From Acidobacteriota bacterium (GTDB lineage Bacteria > Acidobacteriota > Blastocatellia > Pyrinomonadales > Pyrinomonadaceae): a stretch of DNA of 10,763 bases. Position 1 is the first letter of the stretch; each line of letters begins with the position of its first letter. The notes under the pieces were generated by a model. It saw only the letters and a list, made by a program, of their open reading frames with translations. It made no database searches and was not told the DNA's origin. The position numbers and the translations under genes are program-made. The DNA lies in contig JAIVJP010000288.1 in assembly GCA_020199975.1 (NCBI GenBank), positions 1-10,763 on the forward strand. Direction: 5' to 3'. Below, piece by piece: positions 1 to 5,624 of this stretch.

Positions 1-23
1 AAGCCACACCTCGCGCTTACCTT

Positions 24-51
24 TTCATCCTTCATCCTTCCGCCTTCATCC
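24..51. repeat. Degenerate TTCATCC heptanucleotide tandem repeat
   Basis: Four consecutive 7-base units are visible, three being TTCATCC and the third TTCCGCC. They end 12 bases before the ATG of the Dabb-family gene. Short tandemly repeated heptamers of this type are known from intergenic DNA of several bacterial groups. I see no ribosome binding site between the repeat and the start codon. No function can be assigned from the sequence. Confidence 0.6.
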
Positions 52-63
52 TTGAGATTACCT

Positions 64-366
64 ATGCTGACACACATCGTTATCTGGAAGTATCGGGTGG
101 ATATTGAACAGGAAGTTTGGGAGGAGCACGTGGGTCTTCTCCGCGCGCTGGTTGGTACCATCCCCGAGATCGTGAGCCTGTCAGTTGGCTTCGACGTGCT
201 GCGTCTGCCGCGCTCTTACGATACGGGGCTGGTCGCTGTCTTTCACGATCGCGCGGGGCTCGAAGCCTACACCATTCATCCCGCACACATTAAAGTCGCA
301 AACCTGGGTACAAGCATTAGCGAGCGCGTGGCCTCAGTTGATTTCGAGATTGAAAGCTTCGTGTGA
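64..366 (+). CDS. Dabb (stress-responsive alpha/beta barrel) family protein
   Basis: The 100-residue product starts MLTHIVIWKY and has the ferredoxin-like layout of the Dabb family: a first strand with the conserved hydrophobic 'HIVIWK' pattern, a helix (about residues 15-35), a strand around 'IVSLSVGFDV', then 'GLVAVFHDRAGLEAYTIHPAHIKVA', which matches the family's central strand-helix and 'Y..HP.H' segment. Family members are small dimeric cytosolic proteins of mostly unknown or stress-related function, and some are aromatic-compound cyclases; nothing here picks one role. I prefer the ATG at 64. A TTG at 52 in the same frame would add only MRLP and lies next to the heptad repeat. The 3' end overlaps the next gene by four bases (GTGA), which suggests translational coupling with the PHP protein. 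Confidence 0.85.
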   Translation: MLTHIVIWKYRVDIEQEVWEEHVGLLRALVGTIPEIVSLSVGFDVLRLPRSYDTGLVAVFHDRAGLEAYTIHPAHIKVANLGTSISERVASVDFEIESFV

Positions 367-1586
367 GTCCTGTCCCTATGAAGCCCTGGAAGAAGCTCCT
401 ACTGCTCTTGCTCATACTGATCCTGCTCTCGCAGATCCCCTTCGCCTATCGCCGTTACAAACTGAGGAACCTCAATGTTGCAATTCAGCAAACGAACTCT
501 CAACGCGTCGCAATTCAGGACGACTTCGTTGAGTACAAAGGCGCGATGCATGTCCATTCATTTCTCGGCGGACATAGCACCGGAAACTTCGACGAAATCA
601 TCGCGGCCGCTAAGTCGAATCAATTGGACTTCGTCGTTATGACTGAGCACCCGTCGAAGAATTTCAGCACTGCTGAGATGACTTTGAAGGGAGTTCATGC
701 CGGCGTTCTATTTATCAATGGCAATGAAGTCACCACGGCTCAGGCAGACCGCCTATTGGTTATACCGGGAAATGGATCCGCCGCCGAGACGGACCAGCAC
801 TCAACTCAGCAAGTCGTCACTCAGGCGAAAGATAGGAACGCGACGGTGTTTGTTGCCTACCCCGAGGAATTCAAGAGCTGGGATTCAGCCGATTACGACG
901 GAGTGGAGGTTTATAATGTTTACACCAACGCGCGAGAAATAAATCCAATCGTAATGTTCTTCGATGGACTTTGGTCGTACCGTAGTTATCCCGATCTCTT
1001 GTTTGCCGCTTTTTATAAACGACCGGCTGAGAGTTTGCGACGCTGGGACAGTGCAATTGCGACCAGAAAACAAAGGCTGGTTGCGGTCGCCGGAAACGAC
1101 GCTCACGCAAACGTCGGCCTCGTACTCAATGACACTTCGGGAGACACCTTGCTGGGGCTGAAGCTCGACCCTTATGAAAGAAGTTTTCGACTGGTCAGGG
1201 TCCACGTACTCATTCCAAATGGCAGCATCCTTGATGCCGAGACCTTGCGAGAAGCTCTTGCTGCCGGCCACTGTTTTATTGGTTTTGATCTATTCTCCGA
1301 TTCCTCGGGGTTTCGGTTTACCGGTTCAAGCTTAAACGAGACCAGGATTCAGGGTGATGAGATCACACTCGAACGTGAAATCCGTCTAAACGTGACGGCT
1401 CCCATTTCCAGCCGCATCGTCTTACGGCGAGATGGCAACGCAATTCAGACTGAGAGCGGACTAAACAGGAAGGAATTCACTGTAACTGAGCGTGGCAGTT
1501 ACCGGGTCGAGCTTTATCTGCCCCAGCTCCCGGGGTCGGCCAGCGAGAAACCCTGGATTCTTTCTAATCCAATTTATGTGAAGTAG
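363..1586 (+). CDS. Membrane-anchored PHP-domain metal-dependent phosphoesterase-like protein
   Basis: This 407-residue protein begins with a short basic stretch and a leucine-rich hydrophobic segment (about residues 10-27), which looks like a signal anchor or signal peptide, so the rest is probably outside the cytoplasmic membrane. A PHP-type metal-binding fold follows: 'MHVHS' (H63, H65), 'GGHSTG' (H71), 'VVMTEH' (E95, H96), 'NGNEV' (E122) and 'AGNDAH' (D246, H248). The segment that usually carries another metal-ligand histidine before a proline reads 'VFVAYPEE', with Y166 in that place. The C-terminal ~110 residues (from about 295) look like a beta-rich accessory domain. I chose the GTG at 363 because it makes a 4-nt overlap with the upstream stop; the ATG at 378 is the alternative. 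PHP proteins hydrolyse phosphoesters; the substrate here is unknown. Confidence 0.85.
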   Translation: MSPVPMKPWKKLLLLLLILILLSQIPFAYRRYKLRNLNVAIQQTNSQRVAIQDDFVEYKGAMHVHSFLGGHSTGNFDEIIAAAKSNQLDFVVMTEHPSKNFSTAEMTLKGVHAGVLFINGNEVTTAQADRLLVIPGNGSAAETDQHSTQQVVTQAKDRNATVFVAYPEEFKSWDSADYDGVEVYNVYTNAREINPIVMFFDGLWSYRSYPDLLFAAFYKRPAESLRRWDSAIATRKQRLVAVAGNDAHANVGLVLNDTSGDTLLGLKLDPYERSFRLVRVHVLIPNGSILDAETLREALAAGHCFIGFDLFSDSSGFRFTGSSLNETRIQGDEITLEREIRLNVTAPISSRIVLRRDGNAIQTESGLNRKEFTVTERGSYRVELYLPQLPGSASEKPWILSNPIYVK

Positions 1587-1625
1587 GGGGCCGGTGAGAA
1601 ATTGAAAGGGGACCGTACACGACAT

Positions 1626-1667
1626 CGCCCCAGCCCGGACTGCCCTGCTGACTGCCCGGTTGGGGCG
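1626..1667. repeat. Long imperfect inverted repeat
   Basis: CGCCCCA at 1626-1632 pairs with TGGGGCG at 1661-1667. The stem continues inward through a G-T wobble, two C-G pairs, one mismatch and two more G-C pairs, leaving a loop of 16 bases. It lies about 40 bases after the stop of the PHP-protein gene, but no T-run follows, so it does not qualify as a classical intrinsic terminator. Confidence 0.6.
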
Positions 1668-1831
1668 ACGGACGACGCCGGAAAGCTCCGGCTATAATCG
1701 GAAGCGGTGACGTACGTGCACCGTGTAATACTGTAGAGAGTCTTAGTGTTTTGACTCTGCTCCCAAGTCTTCCCGAGTATTAGGGAAACCCGAGTACAGC
1801 CTTCCAGACAACTGTTTCAAGTGGGGTTAGT

Positions 1832-2053
1832 CTAGTTCTGGAAGCCCGCTCTGTCAAGTTTCAGCTTGACCGAGTAGTGTCCTAATTTGAACCTTATGCC
1901 GCTCCGACTGACCCAAGTGATTTGCCAGCACACGAACTCCCGCCCCGACTCTAAGTGCCGAAATATTGCCATACTCGGCCATGATTTCGCCATGTTCCTG
2001 TACCAGTGAGTTCGAGGGCGAAGACCCGGGTTGTGGACTTCAAGATCCAGCAC
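1832..2053 (-). other. Doubtful 73-codon frame, possibly a repeat or transposon relic
   Basis: A GTG-initiated frame of 73 residues (MLDLEVHNPGLRPRTHWYRN...) is open here without a ribosome binding site and with an odd, Trp- and Arg-rich composition. The same DNA contains AGTGTCC near 1877, a string that resembles the terminal bases of several insertion sequences. I do not recognise a protein family. It may be decayed repeat DNA whose translation is accidental, and I do not call it a gene. Confidence 0.2.
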
Positions 2054-2095
2054 GCGACCGTACCCGCAGGTGGGATCGAACGCAATCGCACCGCG

Positions 2096-2128
2096 GTCCT
2101 TCGAGAGGGCGATCGCCCCCCTCAGGAC
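2096..2128 (-). repeat. Hairpin at the 3' end of greA
   Basis: On the minus strand GTCCT (2128-2124) can pair with AGGAC (2100-2096), enclosing GAGGG/CCCTC and the perfect palindrome GGGCGATCGCCC (2107-2118). The structure overlaps the greA stop codon. It could shape the transcript's 3' end, but it lacks the following U-tract of an intrinsic terminator. Confidence 0.45.
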
Positions 2129-2601
2129 TTGTTTTCGATCTCGTCGTGGAGCGTGGACATCCGTCTGATTTCGAAGGTTCGTGCGCCGGCGGGCGTCCGG
2201 ACGACGACTTGGTCACCCTCGGTTTTACCCATCAAACTTCTACCCACCGGCGAGGTTGTGGAGATGAGCCCTTGCTGCGGGTCGCTCTCTTCCGGCGTAA
2301 CCAACCGGTAAGTCACCTCTTCATCGCGTTCGGAGTCGAAAAGGATCAGCGTAGAGCCATAGGACGCTTTGTCTCGCGGCACGCGGTTGATATCAATTGA
2401 AGCAATTTCGCTAATTCGGTGGCGCAATTCCACAATGCGGGCCTTGACCATGTTTTGGCGGTCAAGGGCAGCGCGATATTCAGAGTTCTCACGCAAATCG
2501 CCAAACTCAAGTGCGCGCTTAATCTCCTTGGGAAGGTGCACGTGTAATTCTGACTCCAGCTCGTCTAATTCTGACTGAAGCTTTTCTTTAATATCCGCCA
2601 A
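2122..2601 (-). CDS. greA: Transcription elongation (cleavage) factor, GreA/GreB family
   Basis: The 159-residue product has the two-domain Gre layout. An N-terminal antiparallel coiled coil (about residues 1-70) carries the tip motif 'GDLRENSEYRAA', in which D35 and E38 are the acidic residues that hold the catalytic Mg ion in the RNA polymerase secondary channel. A C-terminal FKBP-like domain follows, with 'STTSPVGRSLMGKTEGDQVVVRTPAGARTFEI'. Gre factors rescue backtracked polymerase by stimulating cleavage of the RNA 3' end. Length matches the usual ~158 residues. The start is taken at a TTG (2601) because a TAG codon lies immediately upstream in frame and no internal ATG fits before the coiled coil. 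The gene follows pfkA after 40 bases, probably in the same transcript. Confidence 0.93.
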   Translation of the reverse strand: MADIKEKLQSELDELESELHVHLPKEIKRALEFGDLRENSEYRAALDRQNMVKARIVELRHRISEIASIDINRVPRDKASYGSTLILFDSERDEEVTYRLVTPEESDPQQGLISTTSPVGRSLMGKTEGDQVVVRTPAGARTFEIRRMSTLHDEIENKS

Positions 2602-2641
2602 CTAGAACTCGCTTTCTACGCCCTCGCCTTATGGGGATTAG

Positions 2642-3769
2642 TTACGCGCAATAGAGCTTGGTAGAAACGTGGTATTTGCTCTCGTCAAGGGCGCCGAATG
2701 AAATTCCTGTGTCGCGCGCCGTTCTTACCATCTGACCATCTGCAGGTACGGTTTTGACATTCGCCACCGCCTCAGAAATGGGAACAGTGACCACGTTACC
2801 TGCCTGAAGCGCAACCATGGTACCGTGTTTCCCTTCGGCCAGAGCGCGGACTGAATGAGCCCCATAGGTGGTTGCCAACATTCGATCGAATGCATTTGGT
2901 CTGCCGCCCCGCTGCAAGTGCCCCAGCACCACACATCGAGTCTCCTTGCCAGTTATGCCTTCCAGTTGAGTCCTGCAGTATTGGGCTATTCCACCGAGTC
3001 GAGGCGCATGCTCCTTGTCCCCGCTGTCCTGAAAGATCTGCTCGTGTCCAGCCTCCACGGCTCCTTCCGCAGCGACGATGATGCTGAAATTCGATCCACC
3101 CAGATCGCGCGCCCGAACCTTGTCGGCCACCAAGTCCATTGAGAAAGGTAGCTCCGGAATCAGGATTACATCAGCGCCCCCAGCAATACCAGAATGCAGG
3201 GCAATCCAGCCGGCGTTTCTCCCCATGACTTCCAGAATCATGACGCGGTCGTGGGATTCAGCCGTGGTATGTAGACGATCCAACGCTTCCGTGGCAATAT
3301 CCAGGGCCGTCACAAAACCAAACGTCAACTCGGTGCATGCCAGATCGTTATCGATTGTTTTGGGAACGCCAACTACTGGAACTCCGATTCGATCAAACTC
3401 AGCGGCAATCGTTAACGTGCCTTCACCACCCAGAACAACCAGCGCGTCAATATCCAGCCGAGAGAGGTTGTTTACCGCCTCGTGGTAGACCTCCTTCGAG
3501 CTGGTGGCCAAACCTCCTGCCGTGTGTTCTACGAATCTCCCGCGATTGCGAGTACCTAGAATGGTTCCGCCGCGTGGCAACAAACCTCGCACGTCTAACT
3601 GGGAGAGCGGACGAGTCCTGGTTTCGCCCAATAACCCTTCAAACCCGTCCTCAATACCGATGACCCTCATGCCAAACTGCCCTGTGGCGGTTTTCACCAC
3701 GGCACGAATCACGGCATTCAGACCCGGAGCGTCACCTCCACCGGTCAGGATTCCAACAGTCTTGTACAT
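2642..3769 (-). CDS. pfkA: 6-phosphofructokinase, group III (mixed-substrate) type
   Basis: This 375-residue enzyme phosphorylates fructose 6-phosphate to fructose 1,6-bisphosphate, the committed step of glycolysis. Visible motifs are the N-terminal phosphate-donor loop 'GILTGGGDAPGLNAVIR' (6-22), 'GGEGT' (114-118), the catalytic 'PKTIDND' (136-142; D140 equivalent to E. coli D127), 'EVMGRNAGWIAL' (180-191) and 'GHLQRGG' (283-289). The two positions that track the phosphoryl donor are G117 (E. coli 104) and K137 (E. coli 124). Classical ATP enzymes have Gly/Gly and PPi enzymes Asp/Lys, so this Gly/Lys pair, as in actinobacterial-like group III enzymes, points to ATP but is not certain. The sequence closely resembles actinobacterial PfkA ('TEALDRLHTTAESH'). 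The start ATG lies 11 bases after the stop of the upstream selenoprotein gene, suggesting co-transcription. Confidence 0.95.
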   Translation of the reverse strand: MYKTVGILTGGGDAPGLNAVIRAVVKTATGQFGMRVIGIEDGFEGLLGETRTRPLSQLDVRGLLPRGGTILGTRNRGRFVEHTAGGLATSSKEVYHEAVNNLSRLDIDALVVLGGEGTLTIAAEFDRIGVPVVGVPKTIDNDLACTELTFGFVTALDIATEALDRLHTTAESHDRVMILEVMGRNAGWIALHSGIAGGADVILIPELPFSMDLVADKVRARDLGGSNFSIIVAAEGAVEAGHEQIFQDSGDKEHAPRLGGIAQYCRTQLEGITGKETRCVVLGHLQRGGRPNAFDRMLATTYGAHSVRALAEGKHGTMVALQAGNVVTVPISEAVANVKTVPADGQMVRTARDTGISFGALDESKYHVSTKLYCA

Positions 3770-3780
3770 GAGACTTGTAA

Positions 3781-4509
3781 TTAATTCCTTACGCGGGGAG
3801 GTTCGTGATATTCCCTATAAGCCGGATACTCACGCGTAATAACTTGGCCCGGTCTCGTGTTTTCGCCCAAAAGCGTGAGAGCCTCTCGCAGTACCTGACC
3901 TTGGAGCTCGCGCATGCCTGGACCGCCCATACTATTGCCAATCTTAAACCCCTTCGGATACAGCGCTCGCGGTGGCCGCATCTGCGCTGAAACTTCGGGA
4001 CTTACGGTAATTAGGACGGTTGGTATTCCCTTCATCTCAATCTCTCGTTGGACCGCTACGACCGTGCGGTGGCAAACATTTGGTCAACCACCGGTAAGAA
4101 TCACCGCGTCAGCGCGCGAGCTTTTATCGATCTCATTGGCAATCTCTCGGGCCGTGCCTTCGTACATCGCCTTGAGCTGCATGGTGTAGCCCATATAGCC
4201 GACGTGCTTCTTCGCAATGCCTTTAATAAACCCCTGCGCTTGCAGATCTCGGAGCACGTCAATCGGAAACACGACGTTGATGTCTTTGTCAGCGTCGGTG
4301 TGGTCATAATGATGATGGGTAACGTGGAGCTGGGAAGAATCGACGTCTTCAGGAATGATCCGATAAGTTAGGTCTCCCAACTCGTCGGCGATGTTGAAAG
4401 GCTCCTGCTCATTGAGGTGAACCCCTCCTGCCGTCACAATAGCGATGGTGCTTCTTGCGAGTTCACCTTCAAACGGGGTGAAAGGAACACACTTTCTGGA
4501 AATTGACAT
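3781..4509 (-). CDS. Selenoprotein of the GRDB (glycine/sarcosine/betaine/D-proline reductase subunit B) family
   Basis: Read straight through an in-frame UGA (4086-4084), this is one 242-residue protein with selenocysteine at 142. The reading frame stays open on both sides of the UGA, and both halves fit the family. The N-terminal half has 'LHVTHHHYDHTDADKDINVVFPIDVLRDLQAQGFIKGIAKKHVGYMGYT'. The redox site is 'ILTGG-U-PNVCHRTVVAVQREIE', followed by 'GIPTVLITVSPEV'. The C-terminal part is 'PPRALYPKGFKIGNSMGGPGM...'. C146 sits four residues after U142 and may form a selenosulfide with it. Classical GrdB is about 430-440 residues and works with GrdA, GrdC/D and thioredoxin in anaerobes. This protein is just over half that length and no other reductase subunit is nearby, so it is probably a stand-alone redox enzyme with unknown substrate. 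No strong Shine-Dalgarno precedes the ATG at 4509. It leads a likely operon with pfkA and greA. Confidence 0.92.
4050..4086 (-). promoter_or_regulatory. Sec UGA codon and candidate bacterial SECIS element
   Basis: The UGA at 4086-4084 is followed on the minus strand by ACCGC (4070-4066) and its complement GCGGT (4056-4052). The stem continues with AC/GT after a single bulged A on the 3' side, and the apical tetraloop is GGUC (4063-4060). The loop begins 21 bases after the UGA, against 19 in E. coli fdhF, whose SECIS loop also contains GGUC. Bacterial SECIS hairpins bind SelB and must lie just downstream of the Sec codon inside the coding region, as here. Confidence 0.82.
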
Positions 4510-4514
4510 GACTA

Positions 4515-4536
4515 TGTGCTACGAACCTTGTGCTAC
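4515..4536. repeat. Short direct repeat upstream of the GRDB-like selenoprotein gene
   Basis: TGTGCTAC occurs twice (4515-4522 and 4529-4536; GTAGCACA on the coding strand), with 14-base periodicity, just upstream of the minus-strand ATG at 4509. It could be a regulator site or chance. Confidence 0.3.
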
Positions 4537-4593
4537 CCAACCGGTGATGGCGAGTTATCCGTGCAGGCTGAAGTCATAAGGGCTTGCCCGAAC

Positions 4594-4641
4594 AAAAATG
4601 CCAGATGCGAGTACCCGCGGACTACCCAACATCTGGCATTT
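4594..4641 (-). terminator. Intrinsic terminator of the selenocysteine peroxiredoxin gene
   Basis: A perfect 12-base-pair stem is formed by AAATGCCAGATG and CATCTGGCATTT (4596-4607 with 4630-4641), with a 22-base loop. On the minus strand the 3' arm runs directly into a T-rich tract (TTTTTGTT). It starts 8 bases beyond the stop codon of the peroxiredoxin gene, so that gene is probably transcribed as a single unit separate from the downstream GRDB-pfkA-greA genes. Confidence 0.85.
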
Positions 4642-4649
4642 CCTAATAC

Positions 4650-5114
4650 TTATAACTTGCGCAAAACTTCAAACAGCTCCTCATTGTCCGGCTGATCCGA
4701 AATGTCGTGGATGTCTTTGAAAGCAATCTTGCCTTCCTTGTCCACAATAAACAGCGCGCGTTCGCTAATGCCGTCTTTGTCTCGATACGCTGCAAACTTT
4801 CGTGCCACCTCACCCTTCGGCTCGAAATCGCTTAAGAGGTCGTAGGAGAGTCCTCCCAGACTCTTAGCCCACGCGGTATTACAAGGTACGCTGTCAACTG
4901 ATATGCCCAGTACCTGGGCATCGTAGCCTTTAAAGCGTTCGAGGTCGGCCTCGTACGCAGGCATCTGGCCCGTTCAAACCGGGGTCCAGGCCAGTGGGTA
5001 AAACGCCAGCACCACATTGCTCTTGCCTCGGAAGTCCGAAAGTTTCACCTTCTTACCTTTTTCAAGGTTACTCGGCAGCTCGAAATCCGGGGCCGTGTCG
5101 CCAACTTGAGGCAT
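4650..5114 (-). CDS. Selenocysteine-containing peroxiredoxin (AhpC/TSA family)
   Basis: Read through an in-frame UGA (4976-4974), this is a 154-residue peroxiredoxin, a normal length for the AhpE/BCP-like group. It starts 'MPQVGDTAPDFELPSN', continues 'VKLSDFRGKSNVVLAFYPLAWTPV-U-TGQMPAYEADLERF', and places selenocysteine at residue 47, precisely where the peroxidatic cysteine of the P-x3-T-x2-C motif belongs (P40, T44). Later parts are 'AQVLGISVDSVPCNTAWAKSLGGLSYDLLSDF' and 'ERALFIVDKEGKIAF', both typical of the fold. C78 may act as resolving residue, since no other Cys is present. The enzyme would reduce peroxides in the cytosol with faster chemistry than a Cys form. The ATG at 5114 has a strong Shine-Dalgarno sequence. 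A caller ignoring Sec would wrongly begin the gene at the internal ATG at 4964 and lose the active site. Confidence 0.93.
4948..4976 (-). promoter_or_regulatory. Sec UGA codon and candidate SECIS hairpin of the peroxiredoxin
   Basis: After the UGA (4976-4974) the minus strand can form GCCT/AGGC (4962-4959 with 4951-4948), with a 7-base loop that begins with G, 15 bases downstream of the codon. Position and a G at the start of the loop fit what is known for non-enterobacterial SECIS elements, but the stem is short and an alternative GGCC/GGCC pairing competes. The exact structure is uncertain. Confidence 0.5.
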
Positions 5115-5124
5115 TTAGAGTTAT

Positions 5125-5134
5125 CCCTCCTTCT
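5125..5134 (-). promoter_or_regulatory. Strong Shine-Dalgarno of the peroxiredoxin gene
   Basis: AGAAGGAGGG on the minus strand lies 10 bases before the ATG at 5114. It supports that start rather than the internal ATG at 4964, and so supports translation through the UGA. Confidence 0.8.
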
Positions 5135-5297
5135 GGGATGATCGTTTTAAGCTTTTTGAGTGACTGCGGCACTAAGATAGTTGACGGCGGAGCCGATTTC
5201 AAGCGGATCGACATAAAAAGGCCATCCGCAGCCCATTACTTCAAGTTGACCCTCCTTGTCTGGGTCGCGTAGCATATCCAATACGAATCTCTAACAT

Positions 5298-5606
5298 TTG
5301 AAACAGAACGCCTCTGCATTCGAAAGGCAGTTGAATTTGGAAATTGACGACGACGCCAAAGAGATTGTACGCGAGATAGGAACCGCGATAAACGAGTCCG
5401 TGGAAAACTCCTCGAAGGTCGCAGATGCGATTGAGCGTTTGCGAGACGCGGGTTACGAGATGGAACTGACGTTGCGCCTTGAGATCGGATTGCGTCCTCA
5501 TGCCGCTGACGAAGCAGAGAATGAAGGGGCGCTTAATCTTACAGATGAAGACGTGCAGGTGCTCCAACGTATGAAGATCCGAATCGACCCTGAAGAAAAG
5601 ATCTAG
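5298..5606 (+). CDS. Small acidic hypothetical protein
   Basis: I do not recognise the family. The 102-residue product is acidic and largely helical in appearance: 'LEIDDDAKEIVREIGTAINESVENSSKVADAIERLRDAGYEMELTLRLEIGL' followed by a short linker and a C-terminal 'NLTDEDVQVLQRMKIRID'. It has no membrane segment, no signal peptide and no cysteine. The frame is closed by a TAA two codons upstream, so the start is the TTG at 5298 or a later TTG such as that near 5330; no clear ribosome binding site is visible. A terminator follows 18 bases after the stop, which supports a real gene. The longer antisense frame over the same DNA has a less protein-like composition. Confidence 0.65.
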   Translation: MKQNASAFERQLNLEIDDDAKEIVREIGTAINESVENSSKVADAIERLRDAGYEMELTLRLEIGLRPHAADEAENEGALNLTDEDVQVLQRMKIRIDPEEKI

Positions 5607-5624
5607 CATTTCCCAATTGTGACC

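Larger units (their letters stand above)
1587..2121. other. Gene-poor, hairpin-rich intergenic region
   Basis: No open frame in this 535-base stretch looks like a conserved protein. The first 300 bases hold five separate inverted repeats (about 1626-1667, 1677-1692, 1705-1723, 1737-1758 and 1853-1870) plus a longer-range pair, TTCCAGA at 1802-1808 with TCTGGAA at 1837-1843. A TATAAT hexamer stands at 1693-1698, but I see no convincing -35 box at the right distance. An 8-base direct repeat CCCGAGTA occurs twice near 1773-1797. The density of stems suggests either a structured RNA or decayed palindromic repeat elements; I could not match it to tmRNA, 6S, RNase P or SRP RNA. Confidence 0.5.

Noticed and set aside
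885..1271. A 128-residue minus-strand frame opposite the PHP gene.
   Set aside because: It is an antisense shadow of a well-supported coding region with no domain of its own.
1705..1885. A possible 6S RNA gene in the hairpin cluster.
   Set aside because: The ends do not pair with each other to give the long closing stem with central bubble that defines 6S RNA.
2030..2100. tRNA-like signals (GTTCGATCC on the minus strand and an anticodon-like loop near 2034-2052).
   Set aside because: The T-stem and anticodon stem do not pair properly (an 8-base loop and mismatched arms), and no acceptor stem could be found.
2110..2117. The octamer GCGATCGC, the HIP1 sequence abundant in many cyanobacteria.
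   Set aside because: I noticed it only once, so it is not evidence for a cyanobacterial origin, and selenoproteins plus the group III PFK argue against it.
4084..4509. A complete 141-residue protein ending at the UGA, followed by a separate 84-residue protein at 3781-4035.
   Set aside because: The 16 codons between the UGA and the internal ATG read PNVCHRTVVAVQREIE and belong to the same domain; the UGA sits at the redox site and is followed by a SECIS-like hairpin. One selenoprotein explains everything better.
4650..4964. A short peroxiredoxin starting at the ATG at 4964.
   Set aside because: It would lack the active site and the first strands of the fold. The upstream frame encodes exactly these, with a strong Shine-Dalgarno before the ATG at 5114.
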